Positions 1-7,293 of a stretch of 8,828 nucleotides of DNA are shown piece after piece. The position numbers were made by a program, and so were the translations under genes. The notes beneath the pieces are model-generated. The model was given only the letters and a program-made list of their open reading frames with translations, searched no databases and was not told the origin of the DNA. Each line of letters starts with the position of its first letter. Position 1 is the stretch's first letter. Source of the DNA: Actinomycetota bacterium (GTDB lineage Bacteria > Actinomycetota > Actinomycetes > Nanopelagicales > Nanopelagicaceae); NCBI GenBank assembly GCA_009701085.1, contig WLKV01000017.1, positions 1-8,828 of the forward strand, read 5' to 3'.

Positions 1-324
1 CGTTGCCAAGGATATGTCGAGGTAGATCACTGGTGAGGCTATCGCTCGCAGGGCAGATTGTGCGTCCATTGAAATAGGCGCACCTCCACCTAACGCAAGA
101 ACAGTGTCATCAGAGAGCAGTTCATCTCGTAGAACCTTCTTTTCAAGAATACGAAATTCGTCTTCTCCGTCTTCTAGAAAGATATCCGAAACTGACTTAC
201 TAGCGCGTTCTTCGATGACATGGTCAGTATCGCGAAAAGGAATTTCCAGCTCGCTCGCAAGTAATTGACCAATGGTTGTCTTTCCAGATCCCATCGGACC
301 AATCAGAATTACGCGAGGAGCCAT
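1..324 (-). CDS. aroK: Shikimate kinase, 3' end cut by window edge
   Basis: Shikimate kinase phosphorylates shikimate with ATP to shikimate 3-phosphate, step 5 of the cytoplasmic shikimate pathway. The 108 residues present start MAPRVILIGPMGSGKTTIG. They include the Walker A P-loop (G9 to T17, GPMGSGKTT), the DTD pair (D32 and D34) that contacts magnesium and shikimate, the shikimate-binding arginine in GEDEFRILE (R58), and the GGG motif (79-81). These are the family landmarks in the right order. Family members are usually 165-180 residues, so about 60 residues, including the lid and its arginine, lie beyond the left edge. The ATG start lies 5 nt after the aroC stop, with no clear Shine-Dalgarno sequence, which suggests coupled translation from the aroC message. 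aroB often follows in actinobacteria but cannot be seen here. Confidence 0.95.
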   Translation of the reverse strand, partial: MAPRVILIGPMGSGKTTIGQLLASELEIPFRDTDHVIEERASKSVSDIFLEDGEDEFRILEKKVLRDELLSDDTVLALGGGAPISMDAQSALRAIASPVIYLDISLAT

Positions 325-329
325 GAGAT

Positions 330-1511
330 TTACTTGAAGCGAAGATTCTTCATATAGGACTCGTAATTGCGGCGAACTTCCTGGACCGAATCACCGCCGA
401 ATTTTTCGAGTACAGCCTCAGCTAATACGAGAGCTGCCATCGCTTCTGCAACTACACCCGCAGCCGGTACAGCGCATACATCAGATCGCTGATTGATCGC
501 CTTCGCAGCTTCACCTGTCTTTACATCAATTGTGTCGAGCGCCTTAGGAACTGTAGAGATTGGCTTCATCGCAACTGAGACTCGCAAGATTTCTCCGTTG
601 GACATGCCGCCCTCTGTTCCGCCTGCACGATCTGTACGGCGATGAATTGCGCCATCTGTCCCACGTTCAATTTCATCGTGAGCTACAGATCCGCGGCGAG
701 TGGCGGTTCGGAAACCGTCACCGATTTCTACGCCCTTAATCGCTTGAATTCCCATCATCGCAGCGGCTAAACGTGCGTCGAGTCTGCGATCCCAATGAAC
801 ATGTGAACCAAGTCCAGGAGGCAGGTTGTAGGCGAGTACTTCGCAAACCCCACCGAGAGTGTCACCATCTGAGTGAGCCGATTCAATTTCAGTGATCATG
901 AGTGCACTCGTTGCAGGATCTGAACAACGAACAGGATCTTCATCAATGCGCTTCATATCTGTTTCAAGCGGAAGTTCGTAACCATCAGGGATGCGAACTG
1001 AACCGATTGAAAGAACGTGGCTCAAAATTGTGATGCCCACAGCCTGTTGGAGGAAATTACGCGCGATTGCACCGAGTGCAACTCGAGCTGCAGTTTCACG
1101 AGCACTTGCACGCTCAAGAATTGGACGCGCGTCATCAAAATCGTATTTCTGCATACCTACAAGATCAGCATGTCCGGGACGTGGACGCGATAGCGGTGCA
1201 TTACGAGCAAGGTTTTCAATCTCATCCGCCGGAACTGGATCTGCAGACATGATCTTCTCCCACTTTGGCCATTCACTGTTACCTACCTGCACAGAGATCG
1301 GTCCACCTTGTGTGGTGCCTAAGCGAACTCCACCAAGAATGGTGACTTTGTCTGCTTCGAAATTCTGTCGTGCCCCACGTCCTACGCCGAGTCGGCGGCG
1401 GGCTAGATGGAAATCGATATCTTCAGTTGTGATCGCAACATGAGCTGGCATGCCCTCGATGATTGCTGAGAGAGCTTGGCCATGAGATTCACCTGCTGTA
1501 ATCCAACGCAT
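330..1511 (-). CDS. aroC: Chorismate synthase
   Basis: Chorismate synthase removes phosphate from 5-enolpyruvylshikimate 3-phosphate to give chorismate, the last step of the shikimate pathway, and needs reduced FMN. All three family signatures are visible in the 393-residue protein. The first is GESHG near the N terminus with catalytic H10. The second is [12 protein letters not shown] (H114 is the second catalytic histidine) followed by [11 protein letters not shown]. The third is [12 protein letters not shown] (D344 region) near the C terminus. The FMN-site segment [11 protein letters not shown] (297-307) is also present. A longer open frame reaches 1607, but its 32 extra residues would overlap the upstream gene and match nothing in the family. 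The family consensus begins at [11 protein letters not shown], so I chose the ATG at 1509-1511. Length is typical for actinobacteria. No Shine-Dalgarno sequence precedes this start. aroK follows after 5 nt. Confidence 0.97.
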   Translation of the reverse strand: MRWITAGESHGQALSAIIEGMPAHVAITTEDIDFHLARRRLGVGRGARQNFEADKVTILGGVRLGTTQGGPISVQVGNSEWPKWEKIMSADPVPADEIENLARNAPLSRPRPGHADLVGMQKYDFDDARPILERASARETAARVALGAIARNFLQQAVGITILSHVLSIGSVRIPDGYELPLETDMKRIDEDPVRCSDPATSALMITEIESAHSDGDTLGGVCEVLAYNLPPGLGSHVHWDRRLDARLAAAMMGIQAIKGVEIGDGFRTATRRGSVAHDEIERGTDGAIHRRTDRAGGTEGGMSNGEILRVSVAMKPISTVPKALDTIDVKTGEAAKAINQRSDVCAVPAAGVVAEAMAALVLAEAVLEKFGGDSVQEVRRNYESYMKNLRFK

Positions 1512-1563
1512 GTGCCTATTCTGGCAGATACACCCTGATTCTCGCTCATCATTGCAACAGTCT

Positions 1564-1944
1564 TCAGGGAGATAGTGCGAGAACTGCACCACAGAGGGCC
1601 GGTGCAAAGGCTATTTCTCCTCGGAGGGAACGAAATCTAATGAGATGTAAAAGAATCAGAATGGATGAAGCCAGAAGAACGGCTGATATGAAATGAGAGA
1701 TTTGAGATCGAGGAATTACCAGGGCGAGAAGAATGATGAGGAGCTTCGAGTCGCCGAAACCACAGCCTGTAAGCAGAGTGAAGAAGGCGACGCCTACTGA
1801 GATGAGAAGAAAATGGACAATGTCGAGATCGTGTACTCCGCTCATTATCGAGATCAGAATGAGAAGTAGGAGCGAGATATTCGGAATGCGATGGTGTTTG
1901 ATATCAAAGATGGCGATTGAGAAGAGAAGTAAGGAGATTGCCAC
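1564..1944 (-). CDS. A24-family prepilin peptidase, catalytic domain only
   Basis: Predicted membrane aspartic protease of the type IV prepilin peptidase family (A24), which cleaves leader peptides of pilin-like proteins at the inner face of the cytoplasmic membrane. The protein has 126 residues and about six hydrophobic segments (roughly 1-15, 23-36, 43-60, 66-78, 82-101, 111-126). Both catalytic aspartates are in their motifs: D14 in [10 protein letters not shown] and D65 in GFGDSKLL. The terminal segment [11 protein letters not shown] matches the family's last helix. The N-terminal methyltransferase domain of PilD is absent, as in CpaA/TadV-like and other short actinobacterial members. The start is GTG; an in-frame TGA directly precedes it, so the gene cannot begin further upstream. 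The same family occupies the same place between aroE and aroC in other actinobacteria. No pilin or pilus assembly gene lies in the window, so the substrate is unknown. Confidence 0.88.
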   Translation of the reverse strand: MAISLLLFSIAIFDIKHHRIPNISLLLLILISIMSGVHDLDIVHFLLISVGVAFFTLLTGCGFGDSKLLIILLALVIPRSQISHFISAVLLASSILILLHLIRFRSLRGEIAFAPALCGAVLALSP

Positions 1945-1950
1945 TCACTG

Positions 1951-1978
1951 ACGATAGCGAGCCCGAGAGTGATGCAAA
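1951..1978 (-). promoter_or_regulatory. Possible leaderless-type promoter for the prepilin peptidase gene
   Basis: Read on the minus strand, TATCGT (1956-1951) fits the actinobacterial -10 pattern TANNNT and ends 6 nt before the GTG at 1944. Transcription would then begin at or next to the start codon. A -35-like TTTGCA (1978-1973) lies 16 nt upstream of it. No Shine-Dalgarno sequence precedes this GTG, which agrees with a leaderless message. The motifs are short and could occur by chance, so this is an inference from spacing. Confidence 0.35.
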
Positions 1979-1983
1979 CTCTC
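1965..1983. repeat. Perfect 6-bp inverted repeat after aroE
   Basis: GAGAGT and ACTCTC form perfect 6-nt arms around a 7-nt loop, beginning 8 nt beyond the aroE stop. It sits in one of the only two real spacers in the block and overlaps the candidate -35 of the prepilin peptidase gene. No T-run follows on the minus strand, so it is not a standard intrinsic terminator. It could be a weak operator, an RNA hairpin, or chance. Confidence 0.35.
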
Positions 1984-1991
1984 CCTGTGTA

Positions 1992-2801
1992 TTAACCGGC
2001 AGCTTTACGCAATATGGGACGAATGTGATCAGCTAAACCAGCTCGATCAACCGACGATCCAAGAACGATCTCCAACTGATCAATACCTTGATACAACAAA
2101 AGTTCTAAGCCGTTGATGACGCTGCCGCCACAATCGCTCCATCGCTGTGCGAGCTCTGTTGGCCAAGGTTTGTAAATCACATCGAAGAGAGTTGAAGAAA
2201 TTCCTGGCTGAAGAGAGTTAGCCAAGAGATCTGCCGCTCCAGCTGGTGTTGTATTTACGACTAAGTCATAGGAAGTGAAATCCACGTCCACGTTCCACTT
2301 GAGATACTCGAAGCGAGAATGGATAGCAGCAGATTCGAGAGCCTCTTGTCGCACACTTGATCGCCCAAGCACATGAAGATTTGTTGCTAATGAATCGAGG
2401 GCGCCAGTCACTGCGCGCGCAGTACCTCCGGCTCCAAGTATCAAGACAGATTCGAATTGTGTGAGGCCTGCATGAGCAAGGGCGGCAACAAGACCACTCC
2501 CATCCGTACTGGTGAGTGACCACGTTCCATCTCGATTGACGAGGGTATTTCCTGATTGAATTCGCTGGGTCAGTGCATCTGTGTCTACATCCAGTGAAAG
2601 AACCTCTTCTTTCAGCGGCATCGTAAGTGAAAGGTAATCAAACTCCTGTCCACGAGTTTCGACAAACTGTTGCAGAGTTCCGGAAGTTACTTCTATCGCC
2701 GAATAATTTCCGGCAAGACCAAGAAAATCAAAAGCGGCTTTATGGAGTACTGGCGAAAGAGAATGTGAAATCGGTGAGCCTAGAACTGCGCCTCGTATCA
2801 C
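1992..2801 (-). CDS. aroE: Shikimate dehydrogenase (NADP+)
   Basis: Shikimate dehydrogenase reduces 3-dehydroshikimate to shikimate with NADPH, step 4 of the shikimate pathway, directly before AroK. The 269-residue protein has the expected two domains. The N-terminal substrate domain has the shikimate-binding serines in GSPISHSLSP (S14, S16), catalytic K64 in LTMPLKEEV, N85 and the catalytic aspartate D100 in TSTDG. The Rossmann domain has GAGGTARA (123-130) with GRSSVR after the second strand as the NADP phosphate site, then VNTTPAG, Y210 in DVIYKPWPT, and Q238 in the closing helix. The start is GTG, sharing a 4-nt GTGA overlap with the mltG stop and preceded by AGGGG at 6 nt. The usual asparagine of the NTD motif is serine here (TSTDG). 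Otherwise the enzyme looks intact and normal in length. Confidence 0.95.
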   Translation of the reverse strand: MIRGAVLGSPISHSLSPVLHKAAFDFLGLAGNYSAIEVTSGTLQQFVETRGQEFDYLSLTMPLKEEVLSLDVDTDALTQRIQSGNTLVNRDGTWSLTSTDGSGLVAALAHAGLTQFESVLILGAGGTARAVTGALDSLATNLHVLGRSSVRQEALESAAIHSRFEYLKWNVDVDFTSYDLVVNTTPAGAADLLANSLQPGISSTLFDVIYKPWPTELAQRWSDCGGSVINGLELLLYQGIDQLEIVLGSSVDRAGLADHIRPILRKAAG

Positions 2802-3835
2802 TTTTTACCCCTAAATTTCCCTGCACGTAAGTTCTTCTTATATAGAACCTTCCAGTCATTGAACTGGTTGATATCGCTTGTGTAGCGAGTATCAAAAGGT
2901 GCAACAGTGATGAAATATAACCAATCACCCGGTGTTGGGTTAATAGCGGCGCGCAGCGCATCAGCCCCAGGATTATTGATCGGTCCCGGCGGTAATCCAT
3001 AGCGACGATAGGTGTTGTATGGAGAATTAATCAGAGTCGACTGCGTGCTCAAGAAGACGCTCCCGCGTGATTTCTTCACATAATGAACTGTGGAGTCGAA
3101 TTGCAGCGGCATTCCCTTGGTCAGGCGATTACGAATCACCTGCGAGATCTTTGAGAAATCCTCAGTATTTCCCTCAGCTTGAACTAATGAAGCAATAATC
3201 AATAGTTGTTCTGGTGTGAACTTCTCCTTAGAAGAGAATATTCCCGCATCTTTCATCTCTCGTACAGCTCGATCGACCATGCTCTGTAGCGCCACCTTTG
3301 CCGAAGTACCACTTGCGAAACTGTATTGCGCCGGGAAGAGAAGTCCTTCGATTGATGTAAAACCGGAAGGCTTCGAAAGTGAGTTGAGAGCTGATGACAC
3401 ATCCGATTTCGAGAATTCCGCAGCATAGAACTGCGGCAGGATTTCACTGAGCCAGGCGCCTTCGGTGATATTGATGAGTCCTGCAATACGAGATGAATCA
3501 AGAAGTTGCGTCAGTGCTTCTGTGGCACAGATATGTAAATCAATTTCATGATTTCCTGGAGCAACCTTTTGTGAACGAGGATCTCCTACAGCGACCCTGA
3601 AGTACGACTCGGAAGATTTCACGACCCCTGCAGAATAGAGGGATTGGGCAATCTTAGAACCAGTCTCTCCTGATGCGATATTGATAGTGGCTTTACTCTG
3701 AGATGGAGAGCCACATGGAAAATCTGGAGAACCACTGCCGGGCACGCGCACGAAGTGGAGCGATAGCGTTACTGCGCACAGAAGTGAAAGCGCCGTTATT
3801 ACTCTGAATAGTGGCGAGTTATTCCACATTTTCAC
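2798..3835 (-). CDS. mltG: Endolytic murein transglycosylase MltG (YceG-like)
   Basis: MltG is a membrane-anchored lytic transglycosylase that cuts nascent peptidoglycan glycan strands and so limits their length. From the GTG at 3835 the protein has 345 residues. A single membrane segment lies near residues 10-29 (LFRVITALSLLCAVTLSLHF), with the rest outside. A LysM-like part follows (INIASGETGSKIAQSLYSAGVV), then the YceG catalytic domain with EGLLFPAQYSF. The catalytic glutamate is probably E221 in ASLVQAEGN, followed by VIRNRL, MPLQFDSTVHY, YNTYRRYGLPPGPINNPG and the C-terminal YFITVAPFDTRYTSD. I preferred GTG at 3835 because AGGGG lies 7 nt before it, the same arrangement as at aroE. ATG at 3829 (343 residues) is the main alternative. 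A start at 3877 is open but would overlap ruvX by 59 nt. The gene overlaps the ruvX end by 17 nt and the aroE start by 4 nt. Confidence 0.92.
   Translation of the reverse strand: MKMWNNSPLFRVITALSLLCAVTLSLHFVRVPGSGSPDFPCGSPSQSKATINIASGETGSKIAQSLYSAGVVKSSESYFRVAVGDPRSQKVAPGNHEIDLHICATEALTQLLDSSRIAGLINITEGAWLSEILPQFYAAEFSKSDVSSALNSLSKPSGFTSIEGLLFPAQYSFASGTSAKVALQSMVDRAVREMKDAGIFSSKEKFTPEQLLIIASLVQAEGNTEDFSKISQVIRNRLTKGMPLQFDSTVHYVKKSRGSVFLSTQSTLINSPYNTYRRYGLPPGPINNPGADALRAAINPTPGDWLYFITVAPFDTRYTSDINQFNDWKVLYKKNLRAGKFRGKK
2808..2812 (-). promoter_or_regulatory. Shine-Dalgarno site of aroE
   Basis: AGGGG lies 6 nt before the GTG start of aroE, inside the last codons of mltG. It supports the GTG start and reinitiation at the GTGA overlap. 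Confidence 0.6.
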
Positions 3836-4238
3836 TGAGAAGCCCCTGCTCAAGAATTGCAACAGCTGCCATCGCATCTATCAACGATTTTGAATCTCTG
3901 CTGGAAATTCCTGCCTCTTTCAACTTCTTCTGTGCGCTCACTGTCGAGAGTCGTTCGTCGATAAGTTGGATCGGAAGATCCGTGAGGGAAGCAAGTGTCT
4001 CGATAAATGCATCAACCTTTGCTGCGCTCTCCCCCGCGCTTCCCGACATATTGAGAGGTTTACCCACGAAAATTCGGATTGGTTCATGCTCTCTTAAGAG
4101 CTCTGAGATTGCATCGCTGAAGCTCTTTGATTGAGTCTCGAGGACGCAGAGCGGTGAAGCGAGAATTCCATCTGGGTCACAGAGTGCAACACCTGTGCGC
4201 ACATCCCCATAATCGAAGGCGATACGTCGGCCTCGCAT
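3819..4238 (-). CDS. ruvX: RuvX/YqgF RNase H-fold nuclease (pre-16S rRNA / Holliday junction resolvase-like)
   Basis: Member of the YqgF family, cytoplasmic nucleases with an RNase H fold. Members process the 5' end of 16S rRNA in bacteria and have also been described as Holliday junction resolvases. The 139 residues from the ATG at 4238 show the family pattern: RIAFDYGDVRTGVAL with the first metal-binding aspartate (D9), FVGKPLNMSGSAGESAAKV in the middle, LIDERLSTVSAQ with the acidic glutamate (E95), and SLIDAMAAVAIL with the last aspartate (D121). Length is normal. A GTG codon directly before the ATG (4239-4241) is an alternative start adding one residue. The alaS stop is 5 nt upstream, so translation is probably coupled. 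The 3' end overlaps mltG. alaS-ruvX-mltG is the usual actinobacterial order, which supports the call. Confidence 0.93.
   Translation of the reverse strand: MRGRRIAFDYGDVRTGVALCDPDGILASPLCVLETQSKSFSDAISELLREHEPIRIFVGKPLNMSGSAGESAAKVDAFIETLASLTDLPIQLIDERLSTVSAQKKLKEAGISSRDSKSLIDAMAAVAILEQGLLSENVE
3843..3847 (-). promoter_or_regulatory. Shine-Dalgarno site that decides the mltG start
   Basis: AGGGG lies 7 nt before the GTG at 3835 and 13 nt before the ATG at 3829. The same pentamer sits 6 nt before the aroE GTG. The spacing therefore favours GTG as the mltG start. The site lies within the ruvX coding sequence. Confidence 0.5.
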
Positions 4239-4243
4239 CACAA

Positions 4244-6919
4244 TTACTTACCAGATATTGAATCGGCGATAGCGATGAGAGCAGCTTGTGATTTTGATGC
4301 GTCAGTTCCGCCACCTTGTGCGAAATCATCTTTGCCGCCTCCGCCACCACCCAAGATGGTTGAACCAATCTTCACAAGCGCTCCAGCTTTAAGGCCAGCT
4401 GTCTTTGCTGCATCACTTACTGCTACAACCAAGACAGGCTTTCCATCATTTGAGCTGATGAGCGCAATCGCTGATTGCGTTGCACGAGCTTTGAGATCGA
4501 GAGCAATCTTGCGAAGGTCATCACCAGTAATTCCATCGGGTAGAACTGCGGTGACAGTCGTTGTCCCGTTGAGCACTTGGGCAGAATCTGCAAGAGCTCC
4601 GATTTGGCCCATTGCCTGGGCAGAACGAACCGCAGCTAGCTCCTTTTCAATATCTTTGATTTTATTGAGAAGGTCAGAGATTCGCTCGGGAAGCTCTTCG
4701 GTACGAGCACCCTTGATAATTTCAGTCAGCGAATTAAGAAGAAGATGTTCGCGTGCAAGGAACTTGTAGGCATCGACGCCCACAAGTGCTTCAACGCGAC
4801 GAACACCAGCGCCGACTGATGATTCGCTCAGAAGCTTCACGACACCAAGTTGGCCTGAACGTTCGACGTGCGTTCCGCCGCAGAGCTCGCGAGCCCAATC
4901 TCCAACGCTGACAACACGAACCTGATCGCCATACTTTTCACCGAAGAGCGCCATCGCGCCAATCTTCTTTGCGGCATCTTGTGTCATCGTCTCAGCGGTA
5001 ACTGCCAAGTTATCGAGCAAGAGTGTGTTGACACGAGATTCAACTTCATTGAGAACTGAATCAGGGACTGCGCCTGTTGATGGGAAGTCGAAACGGAAAC
5101 GACCCGGTGAGTTTTCAGATCCTGCCTGAGTTGCAGTCTCTCCGAGAATTTCACGGAAAGCTTTATGCACCATGTGCGTTGCGGTGTGAGCGCGCGAAAT
5201 TGCATGGCGACGTTCCAAATCGATAGCTGCAAGTGCCTGAGAACCAGTTGTTACCTCTCCTGAAATAACACGTCCGCGGTGAACAGAAAGTCCATTAACG
5301 GGTGTCTGAACATCTTCAATTTCAACAACGGCGCCATTGGAAAGTGTGATGCGACCACCATCTGCTAGCTGTCCGCCACCTTCTGCGTAGAAAGGTGTAC
5401 GGTCTAGAACAATTTCAACATCTTGACCTGAATTAGCTGAAGCTACGCTCAGTCCATCCACCAAAATTCCATTGATTACTGATTCAGTTTCATTATGTGT
5501 GTAGCCCACAAATGAGGAAGCGCCCTTTGAATCTGCAATCTTCTTGTATTCAGAGAGATCTGTATGGCCGCTCTTCTTCGCCTTCGCATCGGCCTTTGCG
5601 CGATCGCGCTGTTCATTCATGAGACGGCGGAAACCATCTTCATCAACTTCGAGGCCTTCTTCACGAGCCATCTCCAGAGTGAGATCAAATGGGAAACCGT
5701 AGGTGTCGTGAAGTTTGAAGACTTCTTCTCCTGGAAGAACGTTCTTCTTCGTAGACTTCAATTGAGTTGAAGCCATATCGAAGATCTGTGTTCCAGCCTT
5801 GAGTGTTTGCAGGAATGACTCCTCTTCAGCCACAGAGACAGCGAGAATGCGCTTTTGATCTGCAATGAGTTCTGGGTATTGAGGTCCCATAGCACCAATT
5901 GCTGCAACAGTGAGCTCGGACATAATCGGATCGTTGACGCCCATTAAACGCATATTTCGAATGGTGCGGCGCATCATGCGACGAAGCACATAGCCACGAC
6001 CTTCATTGCCTGGAGTAACTCCATCGCCAATCAACATCGCTGATGTTCGTGCATGGTCTGCAACTACGCGCAGTGAGACATCTGTGTTCTGAGACTTTCC
6101 ATAATTTACACCAGCAAGTGCGGATGCCTTCTTGAGAATCTGCATCGTTGTATCGATTTCATAGATATTTTCTACGCCCTGCAACAACGCTGCAGTACGT
6201 TCTAGACCTAGACCTGTATCAATACTCTTTGCGGGTAGTTCGCCGAGGATTGGGTAACCATCTTTACCGCCGCCTGCGCCACGTTCATTCTGCATGAAGA
6301 CGAGGTTCCAGACTTCCATGTAACGGTTCTCGTCAGCAATCGGACCGCCTTCGACTCCGTATTCAGGCCCGCGATCGTAGTAAATTTCAGAGCAAGGTCC
6401 GCAAGGTCCTGGAACACCCATCGACCAGAAGTTATCTGCCATATCGCGACGTTGAATACGTTCGCGTGGAATTCCTATCTTCTTATGCCAAATATCAGCT
6501 GCTTCATCATCATCAAGATAAACAGTAACCCAGAGACGTTCTTCAGGGAATCCATATCCGCCATCTGCGACAGGACGAGTGAGAAGTTCCCAAGCAAGTG
6601 AGATGGCGCCTTCTTTGAAGTAATCGCCGAATGAGAAGTTTCCGCACATCTGGAAGAAAGATGCGTGACGCGTTGTCTTTCCTACTTCATCGATATCAAG
6701 TGTTCGAACGCACTTTTGAACCGAAGTTGCGCGCTTATATGGAGGTGTTACCTCACCAAGAAAGAATGGCTTAAATGGAACCATTCCAGCGTTAACAAGA
6801 AGGAGGTTTGGGTCATCAGCAATCAGTGAAGCTGAAGGAACAACAGTATGAGATAGACCCTGACGGTTCTCAGATTCAAAGAAGCGCAGCCAGCGCGAAC
6901 GGATCTCGGCGGAATCCAC
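4244..6919 (-). CDS. alaS: Alanyl-tRNA synthetase
   Basis: Alanyl-tRNA synthetase attaches alanine to tRNA-Ala in the cytoplasm and hydrolyses mischarged Ser- and Gly-tRNA-Ala. The 891 residues match the family's full length. The class II catalytic core is N-terminal: [19 protein letters not shown] (motif 1 region), [21 protein letters not shown] (motif 2 region, near 82-102), [13 protein letters not shown] (170-182) and [15 protein letters not shown] (motif 3, 234-248). The editing domain carries the zinc ligands H578 and H582 (RAHTATH), C680 and H684 (ELCGGTHV). A coiled region near 740-770 leads into the C-terminal DHHA1-type domain ending in the glycine-rich [19 protein letters not shown]. 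The start is GTG and shares one base with the TAG stop of the upstream gene. No Shine-Dalgarno sequence is evident. The gene looks intact. Confidence 0.98.
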   Translation of the reverse strand: MDSAEIRSRWLRFFESENRQGLSHTVVPSASLIADDPNLLLVNAGMVPFKPFFLGEVTPPYKRATSVQKCVRTLDIDEVGKTTRHASFFQMCGNFSFGDYFKEGAISLAWELLTRPVADGGYGFPEERLWVTVYLDDDEAADIWHKKIGIPRERIQRRDMADNFWSMGVPGPCGPCSEIYYDRGPEYGVEGGPIADENRYMEVWNLVFMQNERGAGGGKDGYPILGELPAKSIDTGLGLERTAALLQGVENIYEIDTTMQILKKASALAGVNYGKSQNTDVSLRVVADHARTSAMLIGDGVTPGNEGRGYVLRRMMRRTIRNMRLMGVNDPIMSELTVAAIGAMGPQYPELIADQKRILAVSVAEEESFLQTLKAGTQIFDMASTQLKSTKKNVLPGEEVFKLHDTYGFPFDLTLEMAREEGLEVDEDGFRRLMNEQRDRAKADAKAKKSGHTDLSEYKKIADSKGASSFVGYTHNETESVINGILVDGLSVASANSGQDVEIVLDRTPFYAEGGGQLADGGRITLSNGAVVEIEDVQTPVNGLSVHRGRVISGEVTTGSQALAAIDLERRHAISRAHTATHMVHKAFREILGETATQAGSENSPGRFRFDFPSTGAVPDSVLNEVESRVNTLLLDNLAVTAETMTQDAAKKIGAMALFGEKYGDQVRVVSVGDWARELCGGTHVERSGQLGVVKLLSESSVGAGVRRVEALVGVDAYKFLAREHLLLNSLTEIIKGARTEELPERISDLLNKIKDIEKELAAVRSAQAMGQIGALADSAQVLNGTTTVTAVLPDGITGDDLRKIALDLKARATQSAIALISSNDGKPVLVVAVSDAAKTAGLKAGALVKIGSTILGGGGGGKDDFAQGGGTDASKSQAALIAIADSISGK

Positions 6920-7275
6920 TAGTCAGATTTTTTCTTCGACTTGCGGCCTTTACTGAGGGTTGCAGCGCCAAGAAGGGCTCCGGCAACTCGTCCAGTAGGA
7001 CTTTCCATAAAACCGGTTGTTGCGCCAGTCACCTTGGACGTTACTTCCTCAACGTTCTTGGTGATCTTTGCAAAACTTTCGAGTGGCCCATTGATGAGCT
7101 CGAGGGTGCGCGTTGACTCGTTAAGCAGTGGCGTCGTGTCATCGGTAAAAGCCTTGAGGGATGTCTTCGCCTCATCGATGAACTTACTTACACGAAAAAC
7201 TGTGTAGGCAATCGCTATGGCGATCACGAATAGTGATGCTGCCGCAATGATTGTTGCAATTCCGCCTGGACCCAT
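6919..7275 (-). CDS. DUF948-type small membrane protein, function unknown
   Basis: A 118-residue protein with one N-terminal membrane segment (about residues 6-27, [21 protein letters not shown]). A predicted cytoplasmic helical stretch follows (about 28-85), rich in charged residues, Ser and Thr, and probably coiled. The tail is strongly basic ([11 protein letters not shown]). This layout, and the position directly before alaS, match the DUF948 proteins found upstream of alaS in Streptomyces and other actinobacteria. I identified it from architecture and context, not from a catalytic motif; the family has no established function. The ATG at 7275 is preceded by AGGTAGG, whose last G is 8 nt from the ATG. 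The gene starts 18 nt after the aspS stop, and its TAG overlaps the alaS GTG by one base. Confidence 0.75.
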   Translation of the reverse strand: MGPGGIATIIAAASLFVIAIAIAYTVFRVSKFIDEAKTSLKAFTDDTTPLLNESTRTLELINGPLESFAKITKNVEEVTSKVTGATTGFMESPTGRVAGALLGAATLSKGRKSKKKSD

Positions 7276-7293
7276 GTTGTTAGCCTACCTGAC

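Noticed and set aside
991..1443. Plus-strand open frame of 150 codons opposite aroC
   Set aside because: It is antisense to the best-conserved part of chorismate synthase and its Arg/Ser-rich product has no recognisable domain.
1512..1607. N-terminal extension of aroC to 1607
   Set aside because: The 32 extra residues precede the conserved [11 protein letters not shown] start, are rich in Cys and His, and would overlap the end of the prepilin peptidase gene.
3836..3877. N-terminal extension of mltG to 3877
   Set aside because: It would overlap ruvX by 59 nt with no ribosome binding site; the AGGGG site points to GTG at 3835.
4313..4354. Low-complexity CCGCC/CCACC run that looked like a repeat
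   Set aside because: It encodes the glycine-rich segment normal at the C terminus of AlaRS, so it needs no separate explanation.
4275..4769. Plus-strand open frame of 164 codons opposite the 3' end of alaS
   Set aside because: It lies fully inside alaS, which has all its family motifs. Its proline- and arginine/alanine-rich product is the complement of the Gly- and Ala-rich AlaRS C terminus.
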